Positions 12,401 through 23,900 of a stretch of DNA of 64,000 nucleotides are shown here, piece by piece. Position numbers and translations under genes: made by a program. How positions within the stretch are numbered: position 1 is the stretch's first letter; each line of letters starts with the position of its first letter. The stretch lies in NCBI RefSeq assembly GCF_932526225.1, contig NC_064042.1:9396540-9460539 (forward strand). Direction: 5' to 3'. This DNA is from Nematostella vectensis. Lineage: Eukaryota; Cnidaria; Anthozoa; Actiniaria; Edwardsiidae. The notes beneath the pieces are model-generated. The model searched no databases, had not been told where the DNA came from, and saw only the letters and a list, made by a program, of their open reading frames with translations.

Positions 12401-12597
12401 AGTCCAGGGGCGGATCTAGCTTTTTGCCAGGGGGGGGGGAGGGGGGAATATGACCCAAACATTTTCGTCATTATTTTACTTTCGTAACAATTTTGGAATG
12501 AACAGACACGATGAAAACAATAAAAAAAGCAGCCCTTAGAGGGGGGGGGGGGGGGGGGCTTAAACCCCCTAACCACCCCGTAGATCCGCTACTGGAG
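12401..12597. mobile_element. MITE-like element, termini CCAGGGGCGGATCTAGC / GTAGATCCGCTACTGG
   Basis: Inverted termini of about 16 bp flank a 165-bp interior with two G-runs. The interior is recognisable again, in the opposite orientation, at 19683-19846 (shared words include ATTTTCGTCATT and GTCTGTTCATTCC read on the matching strand). The family is non-autonomous and its transposase source is unknown. Confidence 0.75.
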
Positions 12598-13867
12598 TCC
12601 CCAGCGGTTCCCATACTTCCGTCTATATAATGTAGTGAATTGCTATGGCAGAGAGATTCACAGTCCCCAATGTATAACAAGCAATGTTGAACGAAGGCAA
12701 ATACAACGCCCATGAAAGGGGTCCTTAGAGGGGGGCGGGGATTTTGTTTTTGTTTTCCAGTAATGATTCTGAATGGTATGAATTTAACTCTATATAACAT
12801 ATATAATAATAAAGATAATAATTATATATCTATATATCATACCTGAAACCTTAGAGTAGAAAGGTGCAAAGGCCCCACACGTTTCTCCAAAAGATATAGT
12901 GCCCAAACAGAGATAGATAGTAAAAATATTACCCCTCTCGATACATGACCTATAATATGACGAGGTTCTTGGAGGCGTCGTGACGCCCTAAAAGATGATC
13001 TGCATGAATAATGCGACTCTGTTTGCGACTGGTCTATTCTCTTGTATGCCTTTTTTACTGGGTTGAATGATGGGGCTAGCAACATCTTCCAGGGTTGATT
13101 TTGCTTGTCATGAAAACGCTCTATCTAGAAGCAAATTACACGATATCGCACTAGGGACCGAGAAATTAATTTCATCTATTCCATATATCGAGAAAATCAT
13201 TAAGGTCAAGCTCCTTTTCCTTACATATAGTCTCATGGTGGGACCCAAAATCATTATACAGGGTTTATCGTTATATCTGGTATCGCTATTGTTGTATCGC
13301 TATATATTGTTGTTTTTGATGATTTAATACCGTAATAACTAATAATCAACATAACCAAGTTTCAAACAGGCATGACGCTACATACCAGACAACTTCATGT
13401 ATTTCTGTAGACTTGTTTCTGGGGACGCCATACCTTTATCACTGCTCCTATGGATCACCCAGCCGTCATATGGCCTAGTAGTGTTGTGTTTTTTTCTAAC
13501 GCTGTTCCTGGCGCCAAACGCCAAAATGCCTTAATAATATATCTTTCTATTTAATTCCTCCTGACTTAAGGGTCACACTTGTTTCGTCTGGATCGTGTCA
13601 AGATCAATTTTCAACACCGCATACCGATCGTGGTAGCTTACCCCCCGAACGTCACGAAATCTGTACATTTGGAGACTTGAAAGATTCCGTCTTTCTCATA
13701 TGGGTTTGTTTATAGTGAACTGTTTTAGGTTGCGCAAGTTATGGATTGACCTTGATAAAGATTAAATATCTATTTCAAATAAGGTTGAAGCCCGTATCAC
13801 TTTATTAAGCATTGCAAGTTACGACTCATTTATCGAGCCAAACCGCATTTAAAGCAGGACATTACCT

Positions 13868-14145
13868 GGCAAAAGGGAATTGGCCCAAGAGATCACGTGA
13901 CTTTTGTGGCAAACTAGCGCGCGCTCAGGCATTTTGCGGCAAAATAACAACATCAAAAAGCAATTTATTTAGCGCTTACGAACCAGCCAGAACGTTTCTT
14001 TGTGAGATAGCGTTTATTTCCATTTGGAGATTTTATTTTTTGTCTTTATTTGGCGGACGAGCTCAGTCATTTCTGTGGTTTATTTTGGATTGAATTTGCC
14101 ACCCAGAAGGTCACGTGATCTCTCAGCGCAAGTCCCGTATTGCAA
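13868..14145. mobile_element. TIR element with GAGATCACGTGAC termini
   Basis: The left end GGCCCAAGAGATCACGTGAC and the right end GTCACGTGATCTCTCAGCGC are imperfect inverted repeats. Both are followed inward by a GTGGCAAA word. The left half (GGCAAACTAGCGCGCGCTCAGGC, in part) recurs near 51480-51500, so this is a dispersed family. Confidence 0.6.
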
Positions 14146-14389
14146 AAGTGTTTACCACAGGAATCTGCCGAAATACAGCGTAGAAATACCCCAGTGATTA
14201 CACTCCCCTGGAGACCAATAAGAGTGCACGCATTCCACTAGCGTAGATGTCACAATTATAGACAGTGTGGCGGGAAAAAACCTCGCGAAGCATGGTGGTC
14301 AAGCTTGCAATAAACTGAATACAAATTTGTTTGAACAGAAGACCTGCAGGTTTTATTATTTTTATTATTATTTCTGGGTCATCTTCTTT

Positions 14390-16748
14390 TTATGCTTGTG
14401 GGGCGGGGACTTCTTCGATAATAATTCTCCCTGTCGCAACAACCTCGGTGCTAACTACGATAGAATCAGAGGGGTACCCTGGGCAGTTAGACAAATCTAA
14501 TGCAACCCTCACTACCCCCCTGGGAAGAGAATTGCAGTAGCCGGAAATGGAGCCATGGCGAAAAACCGGAAGTGTGTTCCTCTGGTTGACGTTGACTAAC
14601 ATGAGCCCACTGTATGTCGCGTCTATGGGGCCTGGTGACCAGCAGGGCTGGCCATCCAATAGAAAACGCCAGTGCTTGCAGCACGAACCGCACAGACCTA
14701 TCTGCGTGTCGCCATGGTAACTGATACGCAGCGAGGTGACGTTGCTGTACTTTAGGAAGCGGCATTCCTGTAATGGGAGGAAATGTGGAGAAATTTCATT
14801 CGCAAATGGTTTCTTGAACCAAGTCCTCCAAGTTTCAAATTACTAGGACTGAATGACTCCGGAAAAAGGAGGGGGAGTTGTGTGTGGGGGAGGTGGGGGG
14901 GGGGGGGGGGGGGGGGGTGGGGGGGGGGGGGGCTTCCCTTATACTACTCCCTAACCCACTATAGCGAAAAAGTGACTCAAGAGAAGTGATGGACACTTCT
15001 CTTGAGTTTGGAATTTGATTTTAACCTCATCACCAGCCCTACCCCTCCCCTCACCCAAAACACACACACATATTTTTTTTCAGGGTTCTCGCCAACCCGA
15101 GGAAATTTTCTGTACATTGGCGCTAAAGCATCTTACGCACCATCTCTTTATTCTCAAGTATCAACTCTTTCCGAACCATCACTTACATATATAATTCCGT
15201 TCTGTTTATTGAGCTCCAACTCAAACACGCACTGTTTCCAGTTCATGTTGGCAGACCCAGGACTTCCTGGAGGACCGTTCGCACCATCTTCCCCTTCACG
15301 CCCTTTAGCCCCATCATAACCTCTTTTTCCTGGTACTCCTTGCCTGCCCTGGTCACCTGGAGTTCCTGGAAACCCTTTCAAGCCTGAAGGCGATAGCAAA
15401 GAGTTTATGAAACAAAATAAAAAGGCCTCGTGGGCGCAGTGGAATAGATTTCTCAAGGAGATAACCTGCCTTTTAAAACTTAGGACTGTGGATTACCCCT
15501 CGATATCTTGGACAAAGCATTAAGCTGGAGTTCACTTCTCTCGTTGCATTTCATTAACTGTATCTCCCGTAAATAGAAATTTAGAGAAATTTTGCAATAT
15601 TGGCACATCACCTTCAGTGACTGTGCTTGCACGATTTTAAAAACACTTTCTGTTAACACTCATAGAGCTTTAACCCCAGAATGTTTACAAAAAGCAATCA
15701 TACTCGCCTTTTTCTCCCTTGATCCCTGGAAATCCTATCTCCCCTTTGGCGCCTTTGACGCGGTGCCAGTATGGAAAAGGGGGTACCCTTGGGGACGTTC
15801 CTGGGTCCCCTCGATCGCCAGGAGGACCGGGAATACCTGGTATGCCATCCAGCCCCATGGGTCCAGGAAAGCCCTGGTTTCCTTTTAGTCCAATTATTCC
15901 GTTGTTGAGTTCACACGATTGAAGCATCTAGTTGAAAGAATAAAACATCGCGATGAAGCCAATGAAAAGGACCTTTCTAGAGTCGGTGGTATTGCAGCAT
16001 GAATGATGTATAATTTCATTGATTTTAAGTTTGATGTGAGACGTGCAAGAAGATACAGGTCATTTCCAATTTAAGAGAACGCATCTCAGTATTTTCCTGG
16101 CATCTTTTATTTTATTTTCACAGATGCTACATCTATTAACGTTGCAGTATCATAAGCTTGATTATACAGAGCCGTAGCAGGCCAGGATTTGGGAATTTCC
16201 TTATGATTTTTGGAAATATTTGGCGCGGGGTGGGGGGGGGGGGGGGCATACCCCCAGTGCCCCACCCCCTGCTACGGCCCTGTTATAATTTTGCCGATCA
16301 GGCCATGTCCCAGCACGCAGAGGGGAGGGGGGGGGAGGGGGGAGGGGTTAGGGACCTAAAAATTGCAATATTCTCAATACTATATATTAGGTAACTAAAA
16401 TCTTTGTTACTCTTGCATAATAATTGATAAAGTATACAATCATCTCCCAAATCAGCTATGGTAAACTTAATCTTGTGCAGCACTGTCGATTTATCAATGG
16501 ATTTTGCTAAAGACGAATATGTCAATGACTGGATGACATTACTACATTACGTCCTTGTAGAATTCCCTTACTATATTGGCGAGATTATCCTGATTCTTAA
16601 CCACACACAACACAAATGCTTCATATACGACTTTACTTACCGAACTACACCTCCAGTCTATGTTTTGACTTCTAACACTAACAGCGTTCCGGCATAAGAT
16701 GGTGACCGATATAACAAAAAATATCTCATAAATCTTCATTATCTCCAC
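14390..16748 (-). CDS. CTHRC1-like secreted collagen-repeat protein, gene B
   Basis: Complete gene with coding exons 16641-16748, 15708-15927, 15187-15383 and 14390-14767. They sum to 903 nt, 300 residues. The signal peptide is MEIMKIYEIFFVISVTILC. Collagen triplets are spread over two exons, followed by QCVFELELNK and a C-terminal domain with CGSCCKHWRF and GRIIIEEVP, the CTHRC1 signature. The second intron (15707-15384) keeps the Gly-X-Y frame only if its donor is GC (AAAG/GCGAGT); the nearby GT breaks the frame. Here the C-terminal domain is one uninterrupted exon, unlike gene A. AATAAA on the minus strand at 14357-14352 is a plausible poly(A) signal. Function is inferred from family only. 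Confidence 0.9.
16168..16285. mobile_element. Small TIR element, GCCGTAGCAGG / CCTGCTACGGC
   Basis: Perfect 11-bp inverted termini flank about 95 bp containing a G-run and GGAAATATTTGG. It lies in intron 1 of CTHRC1-like gene B. Related copies occur at 45486-45655, and the termini of the satellite at 21.6-25.9 kb also look like this family. Confidence 0.7.
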
Positions 16749-17836
16749 AACAGTGAACAGGGACTAAGCTGAATAGAGAAATGCCGCGAATTTGTAGTTA
16801 TATTCTCTACGCTCAGATCACATAATTTGTTCAATAATAATCTTCGCGTGACAATGGATTTGAGATCAGACTATGCTCATCGTTCGATGATAGACAGGCC
16901 AGATGTCTGTTTGAAAAGGCTTTGGTCTCGTAAGTTAGGAGATGAAGAGTAATGCTGTCAATCTATTGACAGACACGAGCTGGCGTGTATGCCATGTGAT
17001 AGTGATAGTTTTGGCCATGTTATACGGGAACATGAAAAATATTTCTTAAAATTATTAAGAAGAAAGTTGAAATTTGGTAATTCTTCAGAAGAAAGAGAAG
17101 AAGTCCCAGGGTGATCGTAATATATTTTAAGGAATAAAATTTCGACCAACTGCTATTCCTTAGGGAGGTGTTTAAAGGTTTTCCCGATTCTGGAGTTAAA
17201 AATTCCTTCCACCACATCTCTTAGGGGTATCAATTTCTTTTGACCACAAACAAAGTGCTATTCAATAGGGTTAAAATCCATTTTTTTGCCGACGATCACC
17301 CCGTCTGTTTATATCGGAAACCCCCAACCTCTATCTATACGTGCCTGTAAACTAGTACCCATGTATGTAAATAGATAACAAAGCATTTCTTGTGCTGCAT
17401 ATTGGCGCGCAGCGAGTGAAATACTCAAATCTATCTAAAGCTCATGATTGTACGGCAGTGAATGAGGACTGAGTAGGAGGAAAAGATTACAATATAACCA
17501 TGGTAAAACCTTTGTAAGTTTCGATGTAAAGTCGCAGTGAGTAACAGAGTGTTGTATGGCGATGCGAGTCAATATGCGTCTAGTTGTACACCAACATGGC
17601 GGCTAGCAACCGTTGTCAAGGCCCTTGGTCACAAGTATATACCTATTTGGGCGTTTCTAAAAGTGAAAATATGTGGCTATATTCCAAATAAGGCAAGTAC
17701 CTTTGCCATATAAGGAAAATGTGAAAGTTTGAGCAAGCATTGCCAATGACTAGCACCTAGCATTTCGCACGTGTTGGTGTTTTGTAAGTTCTCTTCTCCA
17801 AGCTAGAGTTTTCGTCATCAATTTATTATTCCCTAG
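16749..17836. other. Intergenic region between CTHRC1-like genes B and C
   Basis: No gene is visible. The segment at about 17130-17330 is a copy of a dispersed repeat also present at about 45835-46025 (shared words include CTATTCCT, GACGATCACCCC and GTTTATATCG/GTTTGTATCG). AATAAA for gene C lies on the minus strand at 17827-17822. Confidence 0.55.
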
Positions 17837-19951
17837 CTACTGCGGGGGTACTATTTCATGTAATGTAACCAATCCATTCGGTTTATACAGGGAGACCTTT
17901 ATGGGGACATCCGAATCCTGAAAGCCCTTACAATTCTCTAAATTCAATGAAACCCGCAGATATCCCGCGGGAAAAGGGACCTGGCAGATTCCCTCCACCC
18001 TCCCATACTGGTAATGAGGGTAGTCTGGTCGTAGCCCCCCTGACATTATGGCGTCGATAGGCGCAGGGCTGCGGCATTCCTGACCATTGAACGTGAAGAA
18101 CCAACGCTTGCAGCAACGTTTACAGAGGCCGATTTCTATTGGTCCGTTGTAGGTCACGTGAATGGCGGTGGAAGAGGACGTCTTTTGGATGGTACAGTTC
18201 TGTAGAAAAAGGTCAATAAATGTGTAAAGCTCGCATCCCGTGGCCAAGAATTGGAATAGAATCTCAGTTTCGATGGTTTGGTTTGCTTTATGTAACTTGG
18301 TTTTATCGGGAGAGCAATTGGCTGCTTATAGACTTTTTTGGAGTTTTGTATCGCAGAATAATATGAAGCTTTATTTGGTTACACTTGGCATTGGTAGTTG
18401 GCTTGACATATTCTTGCCCCTTTTCAAAATCCTAGTCAACCACGCCTTTCTGTTTTCACTGAATTTTAAAGAGAATATATGATGAAATATCGAAATAACA
18501 ATTTACCAAACAAAGTAGAAAATATTGCAATAGTCTTTCCATATAAGCCGATGGAAAAGAATGCGTTTTTTGTTTCTAAAATAATAGCATTGCGTGACAA
18601 AGTCATAACTCTCAATGCGCGAATCTCTTCTTATCTTCCTTCCCAGGGGTATTTCTGCAAAGCCAATACTGGGTTACCTGTGGACTTAACATACTTACCA
18701 CTATAACTCCTCTATCCTTGCCGTCATCCATCTTCCACATACACTCGCGGGCATTTGAGCTGCTAGATCCCGGGGGCCCCCGTCTTCCCGGTAATCCTGT
18801 ATCACCTTCTTTCCCTTTGTGACCCTTAGCTCCCGGAAATCCCCCAAACCCTCGAAGTCCCCGCTCACCGGGGAACCCGACATCTCCACCTTCTCCGGGT
18901 TCTCCTGGATACCCGGGTTCACCGCGATCTCCTTTCGGAGCTGGAGGTCCTGGTGGTGGTGTAAGGACTCTACCAGGATACCCCCGAGGGCCGGGGGGAC
19001 CGGGTGGACCTGGTGCCCCTCGACGCCCGGCTGGACCAGCCTCGCCTGGCGGTCCGGGTGGTCCCTGAGCGCCCTTCGGAAGGGGCCAGCAGGCCTTGGC
19101 CATCTTAAATGGAATTGAAAACACTCACACATTTAGCCTCGTATACGGGTGGGTTTCTCTAGTAGCGGATTCAGATGGCGCAAGGGGGCGATGCCACCCC
19201 ACCCCTCTTTGGGTCCCGTCTTTAATTTTAAATATTGGCGCCCCCCTTCACTATGCGGTTGCGCACTTTTCTTCTTTGAGAAATCCTGGATCCGCCCAAA
19301 CTCGCGCAACAATACTCTTGGAAGTGTTAAGCCTCACGCAAATGATTTAGTAAAAAATTATTCCCCTCGATGAGCTCTGCCGTGATAAGGGACGCACCAA
19401 TTAAGAAAATAACGCCGAAGGGCGATCAAGCGAGCATTTACGGTATGGCGCACATTTATACACTATCGGCGAGTACAAAACCAATAAAAATAGTTAAAAA
19501 GTGCAAATATTTTGCTAGGCTCGGTAGGCATACACCTATTTCAATAACGTTACTTAAGTCCAATCTTGTCCCTTGCCCCTATCGCTTCGTAAATCATTTC
19601 ATGTCTAGGTGTGCGAGGCAGCACTATATCAACCCAAGGGGCAAGGTTTGGTTCATACTGCTGGCTCATAAGTATCCATAAGCAGTAGCGGATCTACGTT
19701 TAATGCCCCCCCCCCCCCCTTGGGCTGCCTTTCTTTATTGTTTTCATTGTGTCTGTTCATTCCAAAATCGTTACGAAGGCCAGAATGACGAAAAATGTGG
19801 GTCATGTCCCAGCCCTCCCTTGGCGACAAGCTAGATCCGCCCCTGAAAAGGGCCTGCAGCTACTTACCTGGGCGCAGGCGCCTGGACCCCAGTCTATTTG
19901 GCCCCAGCTTAGTCCACAAATGCACAGGAATACCAACAGAAGCAACTGCAT
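17837..19951 (-). CDS. CTHRC1-like secreted collagen-repeat protein, gene C
   Basis: Complete three-exon gene with coding exons 19868-19951, 18699-19103 and 17837-18199. They give 852 nt, 283 residues, all phase 0 with GTAAGT donors. The signal peptide [17 protein letters not shown] is followed by [11 protein letters not shown], a single collagen exon with about 30 Gly-X-Y triplets interrupted once (TPPPGPPAP), [13 protein letters not shown], and a C-terminal domain with [17 protein letters not shown]. The end, [10 protein letters not shown], is less like RIIIEE than in genes A and B. A potential N-glycosylation site (NCT) starts the last exon. It shares its exon plan with B except that the collagen block is unsplit. 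It is most simply a tandem duplicate of A and B. Confidence 0.93.
19160..19300. mobile_element. MITE-like element with GTAGCGGATTCAG / CTGGATCCGCCC termini
   Basis: Imperfect inverted termini about 125 bp apart in intron 1 of CTHRC1-like gene C. This is a distinct interior from the 12.4/19.7 kb family, though the ends are related. Confidence 0.5.
19683..19846. mobile_element. MITE-like element, inverse copy of the 12.4 kb element
   Basis: Begins CAGTAGCGGATCTACG and ends AGCTAGATCCGCCCCTG. The interior, with a C-run and GTGTCTGTTCATTCC, is the reverse complement of the 12401-12597 element. It lies in intron 1 of gene C, 22 bp from the first coding exon's donor. Confidence 0.75.
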
Positions 19952-20187
19952 ATTTTCCTCCAAATATGTGCACCTACTCAGCTATAAACTAATAAAAGGA
20001 GTGAAGATAGCATGTAATCGTTATCGTATATATCCAACAGATTTAGTAATGATCTATCTTATGCCTTGTTATTCACAGTGTTTTACTACTATATGGGTAT
20101 AAATGATATGCTAGATATAATGCATATAAAAGATAAAATTGCCCTATAGCAAATTCTGTATCGTGCCATATATTCGTAATTGATAGG

Positions 20188-20410
20188 TTATATATTTACC
20201 TTCGCCAATACCTGCGCTCTTGTTACACAGCTAACTAGATGTATAATGCGAGAAGATTTTTCATCTTCGTAAACATTGATGATGTGTCGTGACACGAAAT
20301 GAGATCTTGGACTTAGCTGGATTCCAGACCGTAATTGAGGACACGAGGGCTTGATGGACGCTAGGCAGACGAACAGCTCAGGAATGCTAGGATCGTGCAA
20401 GAAGTCATGT
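20188..20410 (-). other. Possible unrecognised minus-strand exon
   Basis: An open minus-strand frame of about 75 codons with balanced composition (includes HDPSIPELFVCLASIKP and SRHIINVYEDEKSSRIIHLV) ends at a usable donor (GCGAAG/GTAAAT near 20199). No ATG starts it, no family is recognised and no partner exon is found. It may be an exon of an unseen minus-strand gene or a relic. Confidence 0.2.
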
Positions 20411-20837
20411 GCTCGGATCTTGCCGAGTGGAGGATAAGATCACATTGAAAAAGTATGTATAGCATCTGATAGTATACAATATAAACATATACAATAATAT
20501 GATACTACGGGGGCGTAGACAGGACTTTTAACAGGAGGGGGCCCAAAAAGGCCTGTATTTTTGGCTTCTGGAAAGGGGGGGGGGGGGGGGAGGGAGGCCT
20601 GCCCCCTGGGCCCTCACGCTGGCCAATGTTTTACCAGATATAAAGAAAAGGTTAATCATCGATATTATCATCATAAAACATAAACAACAACAAAAGCAAG
20701 CGCTTTTGCGACCAATAAATAGAACCTCTAATTTATCGTGTGTAATAAAAAGGGCTGACGGTAACGATAGTCGCCCGCGAAGAAAGATCGGGAGCAGGAA
20801 ACAATATGCGGACTACCTGTGGAACTTGGTAGCCGTT

Positions 20838-20995
20838 CCATTTTCCATTATGGCGGATGGCGGGAGGATTTGAACGGCTCTCGTACAAGACTGTTAAACT
20901 TGCAGAACATAGTTAAACAACATGCTTACAGTAACCTTACCAGCAAGATGACAACTATAATTTTACCAATCTAACTTGTTACGTTAGCTGTTATA
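20838..20995 (+). promoter_or_regulatory. Probable C5orf34 promoter region with YY1-like motif
   Basis: CCATTATGGCGGATGGCGGG (20846-20865) resembles a YY1-type initiator element (ATGGCGG). It lies about 140 bp upstream of the C5orf34 homologue's ATG. No TATA box is evident. The assignment is inferred from position and motif only. Confidence 0.4.
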
Positions 20996-23900
20996 ATGGA
21001 TTTCAGTGAGGCGGTTCTTTTGAAAGACGACAGCTTTTACGCTCGTTTCTCAGACGGAAGAGTTCTACAGCTATCACCGTGTAGCTCAACATATTTATTC
21101 ACCCGTCCATCATGTCACCCGGCCAGTGTGCAGCAGTACACAAGGTTTGCCGTGAGTGAGTTTAGAAAGAGCGTCGTTGCCGCCGTGACTTTCAGGAATC
21201 AATTTGCAGAAAGGCCGTATGTCTGTAAAGAACTCCTCGATGACGCGAAGTCTCTGGTAAGCGGTAACCTCCTGTGACATAGGATGTTGAAGTTTTGAGA
21301 TAGAGGAGGTTGAGGTTTTAACGAGCTCCGCCAGATAGTTCACGGTCTATTGTCAGCTACTTTTTATCTGATTATAAATAATGAAGCCAATTTTGCATCA
21401 ATCCTCTCACAACCGGCTACTTATTTTAAGCAACCGTCTGCGCATCCCCTTGGCATAATCTGTCTAATTGCCTAATAAGTGTTTGAGTATGCAAGGCTTT
21501 CAATAGGAGCCCTCATAATTCCTGTTATTGTTCAATTTTGTGATATAACATGGCCGTTGCAGGAGGTGGGGCACATGCTCCCCAATATTTTCTTACTGTT
21601 TCTGTATTGATCCCTCCAATATTTTCTTACTGTTTCTGTATTGATCCCTTCAATATTTTCTTACTGTTTCTGTATTGATCCCTCCAATATTTTCTTACTG
21701 ATCCTGTATTGATCCCTCCAATATTTTCTTACTGATCCTGTATTGATCCCTCCAATATTTTCTTACTGTTTCTGTATTGATCCCTCCAAAATTTTCTTAA
21801 TGTTTCTGTATTGATCCCTCTAATATTTTCTTACTGTTTCTGTATTGATCCCTCCAATATTTTCTTACTGATCCTGTATTGATCCCTCCAATATTTTCTT
21901 ACTGATCCTGTATTGATCCCTCCAATATTTTCTTACTGATCCTGTATTGATCCCTCCAATATTTTCTTACTGTTTCTGTATTGGTCCCTCCAATATTTTC
22001 TTACTGTTTCTGTATTGATCCCTCCAATATTTTCTTAAATGTTTCTGTATTGATCCCTCCAATATTTTCTTACTGTTTCTGTATTGATCCCTCCAATACT
22101 TTCTTAATGTTCCTGTATTGATCCCTCCAATATTTTCTTAATGTTTCTGTATTGATCCCTCTAATATTTTCTTAATGTTCCTGTATTGATCCCTCCAATA
22201 TTTTCTTACTGTTTCTGTATTGGTCCCTCCAATATTTTCTTACTGTTTCTGTATTGATCCCTCCAATATTTTCTTAAATGTTCCTGTATTGATCCCTCCA
22301 ATATTTTCTTAATGTTCCTGTATTGATCCCTCCAATATTTTCTTAAATGTTTCTGTATTGATCCCTCCAATATTTTATTTACTGTTTCTGTATTGATCCC
22401 TCCAATATTTTCTTAATGTTCCTGTATTGATCCCTCCAATATTTTCTTACTGTTTCTGTATTGATCCCTCCAATATTTTCTTACTGTTTCTGTATTGATC
22501 CCTCCAATATTTTCTTAATGTTTCTGTATTGATTCCTCCAATATTTTCTTACTGTTTCTGTATTGATCTCTCCAATATTTTCTTAATGTTTCTGTATTGA
22601 TCCCTCTAATATTTTCTTAATGTTTCTGTATTGATCCCTCCAATATTTTCTTAAATGTTTCTGTATTGGTCCCTCTAATATTTTCCTAATGTTTCTGTAT
22701 TGATCCCTCTAATATTTTCTTACTGATCCTGTATTGATCCCGCCAATATTTTCTTACTGTTTCTGTATTGATTCCTCCAATATTTTCTTACTGTTTCTGT
22801 ATTGATCCCTCTAATATTTTCTTACTGTTTCTGTATTGATCCCTCCAATATTTTCTTAATGTTCCTGTATTGATTCCTCCAATATTTTCTTACTGTTTCT
22901 GTATTGATCTCTCCAATATTTTCTTAATGTTTCTGTATTGATCCCTCTAATATTTTCTTACTGTTTCTGTATTGATCCCTCCAATATTTTCTTAATGTTC
23001 CTGTATTGATCCCTCCAATATTTTCTTAATGTTTCTGTATTGATCCCTCCAATATTTTCTTAATGTTTCTGTATTTATCCCTCCAATATTTTCTTAATGT
23101 CTCTGTATTGATCCCTCCAATATTTTCTTACTGTTTCTGTATTGATCCCTCCAATATTTTTTTAATGTTTCTGTATTGATCCCTCCAATATTTTCTTAAT
23201 GTTTCTGTATTGATCCCTCCAATATTTTCTTAATGTTTCTGTATTGGTCCCTCTAATATTTTCTTAATGTTTCTGTATTGATCCCTCTAATATTTTCTTA
23301 ATGTTTCTGTATTGATCCCTCCAATATTTTCTTAATGTTTCTGTATTGATCCCTCCAATATTTTCTTACTGTTTCTGTATTGATCCCTCCAATATTTTCT
23401 TAATGTTCCTGTATTGATCCCTCCAATATTTTCTTAATGTTTCTGTATTGATCCCTCCAATATTTTCTTAATGTTTCTGTATTGATCCCTCTAATATTTT
23501 CTTAATGTCTCTGTATTGATCCCTCCAATATTTTCTTAAATGTTTCTGTATTGATCCCTCCAATATTTTCTTAATGTTTCTGTATTGATCCCTCCAATAT
23601 TTTCTTTATGTCTCTGTATTGATCCCTCCAATATTTTCTTAATGTTTCTTTATTGATCCCTCCAATATTTTCTTAAATGTTTCTGTATTGGTCCCTCTAA
23701 TATTTTCCTAATGTTTCTGTATTGATCCCTCTAATATTTTCTTACTGATCCTGTATTGATCCCGCCAATATTTTCTTACTGTTTCTGTATTGATTCCTCC
23801 AATATTTTCTTACTGTTTCTGTATTGATCCCTCTAATATTTTCTTACTGTTCCTGTATTGATCCCTCCAATATTTTCTTAATGTTTCTGTATTGATCCCT

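Larger units (their letters stand above)
12215..14389. other. Intergenic region between CTHRC1-like genes A and B
   Basis: Upstream region of gene A and downstream region of gene B. It contains two small inverted-repeat elements (12401-12597 and 13868-14145, listed separately), an AT-rich tract at 12780-12840 and otherwise unique sequence. A candidate AATAAA for gene B (minus) lies at 14352-14357. I see no further gene. Confidence 0.55.
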
